Part shown: positions 33,900 to 42,574 of the stretch, in pieces
Layout: every line of letters starts with the position of its first letter
Position numbering within the stretch: position 1 is the stretch's first letter
From: Bacillota bacterium
Lineage (GTDB): Bacteria; Bacillota; Clostridia; Christensenellales; Aristaeellaceae
NCBI GenBank assembly: GCA_023398575.1
Contig: JAEWSC010000086.1
Span: forward strand, 19,699 to 83,698
Direction of reading: 5' to 3'
DNA length: 64,000 bases
The notes under the pieces: model-generated
What the model was told of the DNA's origin: nothing
What the model saw: only the letters and a program-made list of their open reading frames with translations
Database searches by the model: none
Translations under genes and position numbers: made by a program

Positions 33900-34919
33900 A
33901 TGAAAAAACTGTGTCTTGCGGCTTTACTGCTTGGGTGCTTGCTTCTAGCCCATGGTTGTGCGGCGCTTTTGCCCGACCCCATGCAAAAGTTAGAGGCGAC
34001 CATGGTTCCAGGTGTAACGGCCAAGCTGCACAGTCCCCTGGCCAGTGAAAGCAACAGGGATACGCAAACAGTGACACTGTATTTCCGCTACGGTAAGGAG
34101 CCAATGCTGGCAGCGGAAGCGCGGATTCTTTCCATTTCACAGGACATGGCAGCGGAAAAAGCGCTTGTGCAGGCTATTTTGAATGGACCAAGCTCAAGCT
34201 CGGCAGAGTTAACTCGCTTATTCCCTGATCAGGTGCAGGTTGTCAACACTGTTTCGCAGGGTAATGTGTTATATGTTACTCTTAACGAGGCAGTTTTGCG
34301 TCCCTATTCTGATGAGCCTGGCGATTGGGCTTCCAGTGAGGAGTGGCGCCGTGAGGTAAGGCTTCGCCGCAGGCTGGCCATGACCGGCCTCACAGCATCC
34401 ATCATTGAAAACTTCCCATATCAAAGCGTGCAGGTATTGGTGCAGCAGCGCAGTGACATATCTGCCAGCCTGCGCCTTGAAAACGCCTATTTTCAAGACG
34501 ATACTCTTCCCAAAGGTCTTGCGAACCCGTTTATGCGGGATGAATCGTGGCTTTTAACACAGGAAAATACTGTCCGCACCATCATTTCCGCTTGGCAGCA
34601 GAAAGATTGGAACCGACTTTATCAGTATCTTTCACCTGTTAATCCAATCAATGGGCAGACAAAACCCAGCCAAGAAGCGGCTTATGCAAGTTGGGATGAT
34701 GCAGCGGCTGTAGTTGCTTTTGACACGACTGGCGGCAGTGTTTCTCCAGATGGCGGCAGGTCAATGGTCAGCGTTTCGTTGAATCTGGTTCTGGGGGATG
34801 AACAGGAGATATCCATATCCGCATTTCCTGTAATGCTGTATCGGGATAAAGGAATATGGAAAATGACATATGAACAGCTGATGACACTGATGAACGCTGT
34901 GCTTGGGGAGGTGGGCTAA
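33900..34919 (+). CDS. GerMN-domain lipoprotein
   Basis: 339 residues. The N-terminus is a lipoprotein-like signal (LLLGCLLLAHGC, cysteine at 20). One GerMN domain spans about 55-130 (TVTLYFRYGKEPMLAAEAR, VLYVTLNEAVL). The C-terminal part (about 210-335) resembles a small NTF2-like or accessory domain: VRTIISAWQQKDWNRLYQYL. GerMN occurs in GerM of sporulating Bacilli and in LpqB of Actinobacteria, where it acts outside the membrane. ATG 33900 has AAAGGAG at 5 nt, 18 nt after the kinase stop. The next gene encodes a second GerMN lipoprotein. Function in this organism is not known. Confidence 0.85.
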   Translation: MKKLCLAALLLGCLLLAHGCAALLPDPMQKLEATMVPGVTAKLHSPLASESNRDTQTVTLYFRYGKEPMLAAEARILSISQDMAAEKALVQAILNGPSSSSAELTRLFPDQVQVVNTVSQGNVLYVTLNEAVLRPYSDEPGDWASSEEWRREVRLRRRLAMTGLTASIIENFPYQSVQVLVQQRSDISASLRLENAYFQDDTLPKGLANPFMRDESWLLTQENTVRTIISAWQQKDWNRLYQYLSPVNPINGQTKPSQEAAYASWDDAAAVVAFDTTGGSVSPDGGRSMVSVSLNLVLGDEQEISISAFPVMLYRDKGIWKMTYEQLMTLMNAVLGEVG

Positions 34920-34921
34920 GG

Positions 34922-36484
34922 GTGATAGGAATAAAGCGGGTGCTATGTTTACTGACAGCGGCCATCTGCCTTGTGTTAACCGGCTGCCAGCCATCTGTAC
35001 CCGTGATTGCAGGTGAAGGCACAGAAACTATCGTTGCAACCCTCCCGCCGCCGGACCTTACTTACGAACCGCCTATTGGCGATGCGAGTCTGGAGTACGA
35101 AACAACGGCAACGCTTTTCCTGCCAAGGGCTGACGGCGTTCGCTTAATCGCCCAGCAGGTTCAGGTGATCTTACCCATTGGCCGGCATGGTGCAGAAACT
35201 GTTTTGAGAGAGCTGCTAGATCATCCAGGTAATGCATTGGTGCAGCCGTTATCAAAGACAGTCAAGCTTCAGTTGGCTGGATCGAATCCCTTGGAGATAT
35301 CTGGTGACGTGGCGACAGTCAATCTATCCACATCAGCAAACCAGTTGGAACCGCGGGAATTGTACACAGTATGCCAGGCCATTGCAAACACGCTTACCGA
35401 ATTCAGCGACATTCGGTATGTCAATGTATTGGTTTCTGGGGTACAGGCAGGGCTAGATATATCGGCAACCTTGCCGATGGGAACGCTGCAAAGGCGGACA
35501 GGCGAGGACTTGAATGCGTTATGGGAACTTGCGGATTCCCAGCGTGTACCGCTTTCAGAGGATACTTCCACCCGCAGGCTTTCTACCATGGTGACACTGT
35601 ATTTTCCTGCAAAGCTGGGTACGGGGATTCTGCCTGAGGTACGCAATATATCCTTTGATGGCCAGACCCCAGCGCAATTGATTAAGGGCGTATTTCAGGA
35701 GCTTAACCGCGGGGCAGAGTACCTTGGTAACTTGCCGGCAATGCCGGATCTGAACAAGCTGCTTATTGATGTTCCGGTCATATCGGAGACATCCGGCGGC
35801 GGCCGAAAGTTATCTCTGCGATTTTCAGCAGACCTGAATGAAGCACTCAATGACAATGGACTTACCCGCTCCATCTGTATGGCATCCCTTACATATACCC
35901 TAACCACCTTCTTGCCGAACGTGACAGCGGTTGAGGTTTATATCGGCGATCAATTGATCGATACGATTACGCCCAGCAGCATATATCTGCCGGAAGAACC
36001 CATTGTTTTTGCCCGCGGTCTGCAGCAGCGCAGTGATTACGGTGCGTTTCTGTTAAGCTATTGCCGACTGTACTTTGCAGCGGGGGATGGAAAGCTGACG
36101 GCGGTGAACCGACCTGTGCCCTATTACCAGACCAAGAACCCAAGATATTTGCTTTTGCAATTAAATGATGGACCCAGAGCGTATGACAGTGTAAACGGTT
36201 TGGGGGCTGTTTTCCCGGCGGGACTTAAGGATGCTGATTTGCTGGGCATTGGCTTTGTTGACCAAACAATGCTGGTGCATTTGTCGGACGTTATCAAATC
36301 TGCCTCCTCTTCTTTAAGTGGCGTTCAGGAGCGTCAGATGATCTACTCCATTGTGAATACGCTATGTGAGAATCCTGTGGTATCCAAGGTGAGATTTTAT
36401 GTGGCAGGCGGGCAGCCGGAAACGCTGGTTGGAGAAATCTACTTACCAGGCGAGTTTTTTCCGGCACCCGGGCTAGTTGATTGA
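34922..36484 (+). CDS. Lipoprotein with two GerMN domains
   Basis: 520 residues. Clean lipobox VLTGC (cysteine at 22). GerMN domains at about 55-165 (TATLFLPRADGVRLIAQQV to FSDIRYVNVLVSG) and about 215-325 (TMVTLYFPAKLGTGILPEV to LTTFLPNVTAVEVYIG). The last 190 residues have a GerMN-like but weaker repeat (CRLYFAAGDGKLTAVNRPV) ending PVVSKVRFYVAGGQPETLVG. Predicted on the outer face of the membrane. GTG 34922 is 2 nt after the previous stop with GGAGGTG upstream, so the two lipoproteins are translationally linked. The pair probably modulates the adjacent kinase (inference by analogy with LpqB and MtrB). Confidence 0.85.
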   Translation: MIGIKRVLCLLTAAICLVLTGCQPSVPVIAGEGTETIVATLPPPDLTYEPPIGDASLEYETTATLFLPRADGVRLIAQQVQVILPIGRHGAETVLRELLDHPGNALVQPLSKTVKLQLAGSNPLEISGDVATVNLSTSANQLEPRELYTVCQAIANTLTEFSDIRYVNVLVSGVQAGLDISATLPMGTLQRRTGEDLNALWELADSQRVPLSEDTSTRRLSTMVTLYFPAKLGTGILPEVRNISFDGQTPAQLIKGVFQELNRGAEYLGNLPAMPDLNKLLIDVPVISETSGGGRKLSLRFSADLNEALNDNGLTRSICMASLTYTLTTFLPNVTAVEVYIGDQLIDTITPSSIYLPEEPIVFARGLQQRSDYGAFLLSYCRLYFAAGDGKLTAVNRPVPYYQTKNPRYLLLQLNDGPRAYDSVNGLGAVFPAGLKDADLLGIGFVDQTMLVHLSDVIKSASSSLSGVQERQMIYSIVNTLCENPVVSKVRFYVAGGQPETLVGEIYLPGEFFPAPGLVD

Positions 36485-36503
36485 TAATTTTCAGGAGTTG
36501 TTT

Positions 36504-37460
36504 ATGGATTTGCCTGGTGTATTGGTTGAAGCCCTATCTCAGCTGCCGGCCGGAATTCGTCAGGCAGAACTGCAAAAGGAAGCCCAAAATCTGAGTCTTA
36601 CTTATCGCAGCCAAGAAGGGCTGGGCAGCCGCTTGGTGACACGTGATATGCAGGCGACCGCCTATGCCGCAGCCAGAATGCCGGCCACGTACGGCGCCGT
36701 TGCAAAAGCGTTGGGTTATGCGCTTGCTGAATTACCTTCGCTTCCACATACGTTGCTGGATGTCGGTGCGGGCACCGGGGCTGCCGCATGGGCGGCAGCC
36801 GGATTGTTGCAATTGGATGAGGTGACCTGCTTGGAAAGGGAGGCGGCCATGCGCCGGCTTGGGCAGGACTTGATGCAATCTGGGCCACCGGTTTTGAAAA
36901 GCGCCCGATGGTTGGAGCGAGACTTGGTGGCAGATGACATCCATGAGCAGGCCGGACTTGTCATTGCTGCTTATGTACTTAATGAGATGACAGCGTCTGG
37001 GCGTGCTGTCACAGTGAAAAAGCTTTGGCAGGCTGCCGGTCAACTGCTGCTGCTGGTGGAACCCGGTACCCCGGCTGGATATAAACACCTGATAGATGCG
37101 CGGGAGCAACTTTTCGCATTAGGGGCCTTTGTGTCCGCACCTTGCCCACATGAACGGCCCTGTCCTCTGGACGGCGCAGATTGGTGCCACTTTACCTGCC
37201 GGATATCCAGGACGCGGTTGCACAAGCAGCTAAAGGGCGGAGAAGCAGCTTACGAAGACGAGAAGTTTTCCTATATGGCTTTTGTGCGAGAGCCATGTGC
37301 ACCTGCGCACGATAGGATCCTTCGTCATCCGCTGGTGCGTAAAGGTCATGTGATGCTCAGTTTATGCACAAGGGACGGCCTGCAAAAGCGTATGGTGACG
37401 AAAAAGGATGGGGAAGTGTATCGATTTGCCAGGGATGCATCTGCTGGGGATGCAATTTAG
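36504..37460 (+). CDS. Rsm22-type (METTL17-like) SAM methyltransferase
   Basis: 318 residues. SAM-binding LLDVGAGTGAAAWAA near residues 85-99. A C-terminal cysteine cluster at about 214-231 (PCPHERPCPLDGADWCHFTC) matches the Rsm22 family, whose mitochondrial members assemble the small ribosomal subunit and carry an iron-sulfur cluster on conserved cysteines. A ribosome-linked role is likely, but the catalytic activity of this family is debated. ATG 36504 has AGGAG 6 nt upstream; the longer frame from 36477 would overlap the lipoprotein gene. Co-directional with the two-component operon and possibly its last gene. Confidence 0.8.
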   Translation: MDLPGVLVEALSQLPAGIRQAELQKEAQNLSLTYRSQEGLGSRLVTRDMQATAYAAARMPATYGAVAKALGYALAELPSLPHTLLDVGAGTGAAAWAAAGLLQLDEVTCLEREAAMRRLGQDLMQSGPPVLKSARWLERDLVADDIHEQAGLVIAAYVLNEMTASGRAVTVKKLWQAAGQLLLLVEPGTPAGYKHLIDAREQLFALGAFVSAPCPHERPCPLDGADWCHFTCRISRTRLHKQLKGGEAAYEDEKFSYMAFVREPCAPAHDRILRHPLVRKGHVMLSLCTRDGLQKRMVTKKDGEVYRFARDASAGDAI

Positions 37461-37551
37461 CAAGTTTATCGGGGCAGATTCATCTTTTTGCGCAATTAAG
37501 CGAAAAAAATGACCTTCTGTTCCGGTATTTTTGGTTTTGGGGCGTTATTGA

Positions 37552-37580
37552 TTGAGGCATCCTATTCCACATGGTAAGAT
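37552..37580 (+). promoter_or_regulatory. Possible promoter of the P-type ATPase gene
   Basis: TTGAGG and TAAGAT lie 17 nt apart, 43 nt before the start codon. Each hexamer keeps four consensus bases, so this is a moderate match. Confidence 0.35.
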
Positions 37581-37622
37581 AAACTGCTGCTAACATTGGA
37601 AATAGCGAAAGGAGATGCCGGA

Positions 37623-40256
37623 ATGGAATGGCATGGTAAGAAAATAGAGGCTGTCTTTCAGGAACTGAACATCCGGCCTGAGACCGGCCTTACAGGGGAC
37701 GATGCCTCCCGCAGACTTGCGCAGCATGGTCCCAATGAGTTGCGTGCACAAAAGGGCCGTACCGTTCTTCAAATGTTTCTCAGCCAGTTCGCAGATTTTA
37801 TGGTCTTGATTCTGCTGGCCGCCGCAATCATATCGGTCGTGGCAGAGCATTCGTGGACCGACAGCATAATCATTCTGCTGGTGGTTGTAATCAACGCAGT
37901 TCTGGGTGTTGTTCAAGAAAATAGAGCGGAGAAATCGCTGGCAGCCATCAAAAAAATGGCCTCCCCTCACGCCAAGGTCCGCAGAGATGGACAAATGCAT
38001 GTGCTGGCTGCCGGCGAATTGGTTCCAGGGGATGTTGTGGTTTTGGAAACCGGTGATTTTGTGCCGGCAGATATTCGGCTCTACAGTTGTGTGAACCTTA
38101 AAACCCAGGAGAGTGCCCTGACAGGCGAAAGTGTTCCGGTGGAGAAGCAGGAGGGCGAGGTTGAAGAAACGGCCTCCTTGGGAGACCGGAGAAATATGGC
38201 GTTTTCCGGCAGTCTGGTTACCTATGGCAGAGGAGAAGGCGTGGTTGTTGAAACGGGCATGCACACCCAATTGGGGCGCATTGCCGGTATGCTGGATAAA
38301 GAAGAAGGCGTTAAGACGCCCTTGCAGCGCCGCCTTGCCGATATGAGCAAGAAATTGGCGTTTGCTGCTATTGGCGTCTGCGCCATTGTTTTTTTAATCG
38401 GCGTTTTATATGGCAAGGATGCAGGCGAGATGTTTTTGACAGCGATTAGCCTGGCGGTAGCGGCCATACCGGAGGGAATGCTGGCCATCGTTACAATTGT
38501 TCTAGCCATCGGTGTGCAGAAGATGATCTCACAGCATGCCATTATTCGCCGGCTGCCGGCAGTGGAAACCTTGGGCAGCGCAACGGTGGTTTGTTCCGAT
38601 AAAACAGGTACACTCACCATGAACCGTATGACAGTGGTTGCAGCCAGCGCGCCTTTTGAGGCAGGCGACGCCCAGGTGTTCCGGCGTCAAAGCGCGGCGG
38701 TTCTTTTGGGTACGGCTATGGTGCTTTGCAACGATGGGCAGGAAGGTAAAATTGATGGCAAAGAAACCTTCCTAGGTGACCCCACCGAGACTGCGCTGCT
38801 GGATTTCGCCAAAACGATGGGATACGAAAAGAAGCGGCTGGAAGGTAAAATGCCTCGCGTAGACGAGGTACCCTTTGACTCTGACCGTAAGCGGATGGCA
38901 ACCGTCCACAAGGAAAATGAAACCTATCGTATTTTCGCCAAAGGCGGTTTGGATGAGATTCTAGACATCTGCACCCATATACAGGATGGGGGTGTACGTC
39001 CTATCACCAATGAAGATTTGGAGAGGATTCAGAAGACAGCTCAGGAAATGTCTGAAGCCGCACTGCGCGTACTGGCCTTTGCAATGGGTGAAGTGCCGTC
39101 ACTCTCCAATGGCGACAAACAAGATGACTATGAGAAGAATCTTATCTTTCTTGGCATGTCTGGCATGATTGATCCGCCCCGCCCCTCCGCTCGCGATGCT
39201 GTAACCATGTGCCGCCAGGCGGGCATTAAGCCGGTCATGATCACTGGTGACCATAAGTCTACGGCTTCGGCTATCGCTAAAGACCTTGGCATATTGGGCA
39301 GGGGTGACCGTGTCATTACCGGGCTTGAACTGGCCAGAATGGACGATGACCGGCTGCGTGAGGAAGTACGGAACATTGCGGTGTATGCCCGTGTATCGCC
39401 GGAGCATAAGCTTCGTATTGTAAAGGCATGGCAGTCTTGGGGTGATGTGGTGGCCATGACGGGTGACGGTGTAAATGACGCACCCGCACTCAAGCGCGCG
39501 GATATCGGCGTGGCGATGGGCATTACCGGCACAGAGGTGAGCAAGGAAGCCAGCGCCATGATTCTGACAGACGATAACTTCGCCACTATTGTCACCGCTG
39601 TCTCTCAGGGACGAACCATTTACAATAACATACTCAAGGCTATTCAGTTCCTGCTCTCCTGTAATCTTGGGGAAATACTGACGATATTTGTGGCCACACT
39701 TTTAAACTGGGCATCACCTCTTTTGCCAATTCATATTTTGTGGGTAAACCTGGTGACTGATACTTTCCCGGCCTTGGCGCTTGGTATGGAGCCGGCAGAA
39801 AAGGATATCATGCAAAAGCCTCCAAGGGATCCAAAATCCGCGATTTTTGAAAAGCCGTTGCTATTCAGGCTGGGTTACCAGGGTGCGATGGTGGCCACTC
39901 TTACGCTCCTGGCGTTCCTTATCGGACAGCGAACCAGCGTGGAGCTTGGACAAACTATGGCCTTTGCTGTTCTCTCTGGCACGCAGATATTCCATGCTTT
40001 CAATCTGCGCAGCAATGTACACTCGCTCTTCTCCAGAGGGCCGGGTAATAAGTGGCTTTTGATTGCCGGCGGTGCGTCCCTTATCTTACAGCTGGTTGTA
40101 CTGCTCACACCCTTCCTTCATGGTATTTTCCATTTGGTTACTATGACGCCTGTACAATGGCTAATCGTTGCTGGGTTATGCGTAACGCCTATACTGATTG
40201 TAGAACTGTTCAAGGCTCTTGGCTGGACTGGGGAAAAGCTTAAAAGAAAGCATTAA
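37623..40256 (+). CDS. Calcium-transporting P-type ATPase (type IIA)
   Basis: 877 residues. Order of landmarks: N-terminal cation-ATPase domain, TGES actuator loop (ALTGESVPVE), PEGM in helix 4 (AAIPEGMLAIV), phosphorylation site VCSDKTGTLTMN (D near 327), hinge TGDGVNDAPALKRADIG, and helix 6 ion-site NLVTD (WVNLVTDTFPALALGMEP). PEGL/M plus NxxTD indicates Ca2+ pumping of the SERCA/PacL type; Mn2+ transport is also possible. ATG 37623 follows AAAGGAG at 8 nt. Single-gene unit followed by a terminator. Confidence 0.92.
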   Translation: MEWHGKKIEAVFQELNIRPETGLTGDDASRRLAQHGPNELRAQKGRTVLQMFLSQFADFMVLILLAAAIISVVAEHSWTDSIIILLVVVINAVLGVVQENRAEKSLAAIKKMASPHAKVRRDGQMHVLAAGELVPGDVVVLETGDFVPADIRLYSCVNLKTQESALTGESVPVEKQEGEVEETASLGDRRNMAFSGSLVTYGRGEGVVVETGMHTQLGRIAGMLDKEEGVKTPLQRRLADMSKKLAFAAIGVCAIVFLIGVLYGKDAGEMFLTAISLAVAAIPEGMLAIVTIVLAIGVQKMISQHAIIRRLPAVETLGSATVVCSDKTGTLTMNRMTVVAASAPFEAGDAQVFRRQSAAVLLGTAMVLCNDGQEGKIDGKETFLGDPTETALLDFAKTMGYEKKRLEGKMPRVDEVPFDSDRKRMATVHKENETYRIFAKGGLDEILDICTHIQDGGVRPITNEDLERIQKTAQEMSEAALRVLAFAMGEVPSLSNGDKQDDYEKNLIFLGMSGMIDPPRPSARDAVTMCRQAGIKPVMITGDHKSTASAIAKDLGILGRGDRVITGLELARMDDDRLREEVRNIAVYARVSPEHKLRIVKAWQSWGDVVAMTGDGVNDAPALKRADIGVAMGITGTEVSKEASAMILTDDNFATIVTAVSQGRTIYNNILKAIQFLLSCNLGEILTIFVATLLNWASPLLPIHILWVNLVTDTFPALALGMEPAEKDIMQKPPRDPKSAIFEKPLLFRLGYQGAMVATLTLLAFLIGQRTSVELGQTMAFAVLSGTQIFHAFNLRSNVHSLFSRGPGNKWLLIAGGASLILQLVVLLTPFLHGIFHLVTMTPVQWLIVAGLCVTPILIVELFKALGWTGEKLKRKH

Positions 40257-40272
40257 TTAATCGGGATAAAAG

Positions 40273-40319
40273 AAGAATGGCTTCCTGGTTCTGACCAGTA
40301 CGGCCATTCTTTTCTTTTG
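40273..40319. terminator. Bidirectional terminator between P-ATPase and flavin reductase genes
   Basis: AAGAATGGC pairs with GCCATTCTT, with an inner CTGGT/ACCAG stem, and is flanked by TTTCTTTT on the plus side and CTTTTAT on the minus side. The two genes converge here. Confidence 0.8.
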
Positions 40320-40320
40320 T

Positions 40321-40872
40321 CTAATCCCTGGAGAAGTCACCGATCTTGCCAAGATGGTTGCCAATGCTGAAATAATGCATGGGGGAATAAACAACAGGGT
40401 TGATAAGGCGAAGATCAAGATATTCCAGCTCTTTCACTACTTTGCTTACATTAATACTCATAATTTGAGCAAAGAATGTGTCGCAATCTCCTATAGTAAC
40501 AGTGTGGAGAACTTGACATTCATAGCAAAATGCGGCACCGGCAATCAGTGGTGCGTCTACCACTGTGCCCTGCTCTATTTGAATCGCGGGTATATTTTTC
40601 GGGAATGTAAGATTGGTAGCTGCATTAAACCGTTCAACGAAAGAAAGCAAATCAGGCGTAACTATGGTAGCCGATAATAACCCGCTGCGCTTGATATTTT
40701 CCTTTGTCTGTTTGATACCGGCAATGCTTATGACCAAACAGGACGGCTGCCCATGGGTGTAGCTTATCCATGATATAGGTGCAAAGTTTGCGCTTTTATC
40801 GGCGTTATAAGTCCCTAACAGAAAAAGCTGCTGTGTAAAAAAGCAGCGGCTTTGAGGATCCAGATGCTCCAT
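40321..40872 (-). CDS. Flavin reductase-like FMN-binding protein
   Basis: 183 residues, typical size of the flavin reductase-like domain family. FAPISWISYTHGQPSCLVISI (about 27-47) forms the FMN-binding strand region, followed by TKENIKRSGLLSATIVTPDL, where Asn/Ile pattern matches the family. It ends with YFSIGNHLGKIGDFSRD. Members reduce FMN or act as small FMN-bound oxidoreductases; the partner is unknown. ATG 40872 follows GGAGGG at 6 nt. It stands alone between two terminators. Confidence 0.85.
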   Translation of the reverse strand: MEHLDPQSRCFFTQQLFLLGTYNADKSANFAPISWISYTHGQPSCLVISIAGIKQTKENIKRSGLLSATIVTPDLLSFVERFNAATNLTFPKNIPAIQIEQGTVVDAPLIAGAAFCYECQVLHTVTIGDCDTFFAQIMSINVSKVVKELEYLDLRLINPVVYSPMHYFSIGNHLGKIGDFSRD

Positions 40873-40980
40873 TTTTGCCCTCCATTCTATATCTTTTCTC
40901 TGTGAAATCGGAAAACATATTTATAATAGTACCATATAGAACTATTATTAAGATATACACCCAGGTAACTTAGTAATCAA

Positions 40981-41011
40981 CAAAAAAAACCGCCGACAGA
41001 TATCGGCGGTT
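40981..41011 (-). terminator. Terminator after rpsI
   Basis: A perfect 9-bp stem AACCGCCGA/TCGGCGGTT, followed on the minus strand by TTTTTTTG. It lies 18 nt after the rpsI stop. Confidence 0.85.
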
Positions 41012-41028
41012 GAAAAGCAATATGTGAT

Positions 41029-41421
41029 TTAGCGCTTGGAGAACTGGGGAGCACGGCGGGCGGACTTGAGGCCGTACTTTTTACGTTCCTTCATGCGGGG
41101 GTCACGGGTCAAGAACCCAGCCTTTTTAAGGGCACCGCGCAGCTCTGGGTCAGCTTTGCAAAGTGCACGGCTGATACCATGACGGATTGCACCGGACTGG
41201 CCGGTGAGGCCACCGCCCACAACATTCACCAGAATGTCAAAGCTTCCGGCGGCGTTGGTCAGCTGCAGGGGCTGACGAACAGTCATTTTGAGGGTCTCCA
41301 GACCGAAATAATTATCGATATCCCGCTGATTGATGACGATTTTGCCTTGACCCGGCACCAAACGGACGCGGGCAACCGCCTTCTTCCGGCGGCCTACGGC
41401 ATTGAAATCTGCTTGAGCCAT
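41029..41421 (-). CDS. rpsI: 30S ribosomal protein S9
   Basis: 130 residues, complete. Recognised from [55 protein letters not shown] and the universal C-terminus FSKR, whose tail contacts P-site tRNA. ATG 41421 has AAAGGAG upstream. Second gene of the rplM-rpsI pair, 23 nt after rplM. Confidence 0.98.
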   Translation of the reverse strand: MAQADFNAVGRRKKAVARVRLVPGQGKIVINQRDIDNYFGLETLKMTVRQPLQLTNAAGSFDILVNVVGGGLTGQSGAIRHGISRALCKADPELRGALKKAGFLTRDPRMKERKKYGLKSARRAPQFSKR

Positions 41422-41444
41422 AATTTTTTACGCTCCTTTCCGCG

Positions 41445-41876
41445 TCACTTCAGTTCCAGTTTTTCGGGCTGTTGGGCGGCATGTTCATGTTCAGGGCCAA
41501 CATACACGCGCAACTTGGTGGCCATTTTACGGCCAAGAGGGCCTTTGGGCAGCATGCCAATGATGGCCTTTTTCACTGCGAAATCAGCCTTTTCGCTCAT
41601 CAGCTTGCGGTATTTAACTTCCTTCAAGCCGCCCGGATACCCGGTGTGCTTGTAGTAGATTTTGTCATCCAGCTTGTGGCCGGTAAGAATCGCCTTTTCG
41701 GCATTGATGATAATCACATGATCGCCCGTATCCAAAAAGGGCGTATAGATGGGCTTGTTTTTGCCGCGAAGAATCCCGGCAACCTGGCTGGCCAAACGGC
41801 CCAGCGCAAGCCCGTCAGCATCGACAACGTACCATTTCCGCTCAATGGCCTCGGCTTTGGGCATAAAGGTTTTCAA
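41445..41876 (-). CDS. rplM: 50S ribosomal protein L13
   Basis: 143 residues, complete. [35 protein letters not shown] and [18 protein letters not shown] are L13 signatures. The start is TTG 41876, 8 nt after AAGGAGGA; the next ATG, four codons in, is too far from that site. It leads the rplM-rpsI pair. Confidence 0.98.
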   Translation of the reverse strand: MKTFMPKAEAIERKWYVVDADGLALGRLASQVAGILRGKNKPIYTPFLDTGDHVIIINAEKAILTGHKLDDKIYYKHTGYPGGLKEVKYRKLMSEKADFAVKKAIIGMLPKGPLGRKMATKLRVYVGPEHEHAAQQPEKLELK

Positions 41877-41948
41877 AAGGTATTCCTCCTTGGATGATGA
41901 TCAGAAAAGTTTGCGGATGCCATGATGGTCGCATGTTCCCGCCATTGT

Positions 41949-41978
41949 CAATAGTCCCGGGGCTAGCGGAGTCTATTG
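41949..41978 (-). promoter_or_regulatory. Hairpin in the rplM 5' region (possible L13-type leader)
   Basis: CAATAG and CTATTG pair and extend by a few G-C/G-T pairs around a GC loop, about 75-100 nt upstream of the rplM start. Firmicute L13 operons can carry autoregulatory leaders; I cannot verify a match to the known consensus by eye. Confidence 0.25.
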
Positions 41979-42092
41979 ATGCCATTTGCTATCATATAAT
42001 ATTTTCCCATGGCTTGTCAAGGGATAAACCCCTTTTTTTCAACAAACAGCGAATAAAATGCGACTGTTTGCATAAGCCGTACATTCAATATA

Positions 42093-42524
42093 CTAATCAT
42101 CGAGGTGTTGTTTAACCCACATATCCAGCAGGAATTCCAATTGGCTTGCAGTCTGTTCGTACAGGCTGTCGCTGCCCCCAAAGGGATCATGGACAGGCTC
42201 AGACAGCGTCATCGCCTTTTTTCGATGAGCAGGATAGCGGATTGTAAATTCCCTCAGGTGCGCTGGGGTCATGCACAGTATGATATCAGCCTTTTGGATC
42301 AGTTGTTCCTGTATCCTTTTCGCATGATGACCTCTTAGCGACAGACTGCGTGCACTCATTGCCCGTTGAGCGCCAGGGGATGCCGGAGCACCTGGAAGGG
42401 CAATCAAGCCGGCGCTGTCGCAAATGACAGGCAAATTTCTTTTGCGCGCCAAATCCTCCATCAAACACTTGGCCATGGGGCTTCGGCATGTGTTGCCGGT
42501 ACACAGGAATAAGATATGGGTCAT
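42093..42524 (-). CDS. ywlE: Protein-arginine phosphatase YwlE-like
   Basis: 143 residues, low-molecular-weight phosphatase fold. The P-loop is CTGNTCRSP (C8 nucleophile, R14), and the general acid is in VHDPFGGS. Thr at position 12, where classical tyrosine phosphatases have Ile or Val, is the residue that gives Bacillus YwlE its phospho-arginine specificity, so arginine phosphatase is the better call. It would oppose an McsB-type kinase in marking proteins for ClpCP; McsB is not in this window. ATG 42524 has a full AAGGAGGT. It follows sua5, as ywlC and ywlE do in Bacillus. Confidence 0.85.
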   Translation of the reverse strand: MTHILFLCTGNTCRSPMAKCLMEDLARKRNLPVICDSAGLIALPGAPASPGAQRAMSARSLSLRGHHAKRIQEQLIQKADIILCMTPAHLREFTIRYPAHRKKAMTLSEPVHDPFGGSDSLYEQTASQLEFLLDMWVKQHLDD

Positions 42525-42574
42525 GCGACCTCCTTGAGATAGGCTGCTGTCAGTTTGTGATTCTATGCCGCGTA

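Noticed and set aside
37590..38270. 226-codon minus-strand frame opposite the P-type ATPase
   Set aside because: Antisense to the actuator-domain coding region; no domain and no start context.
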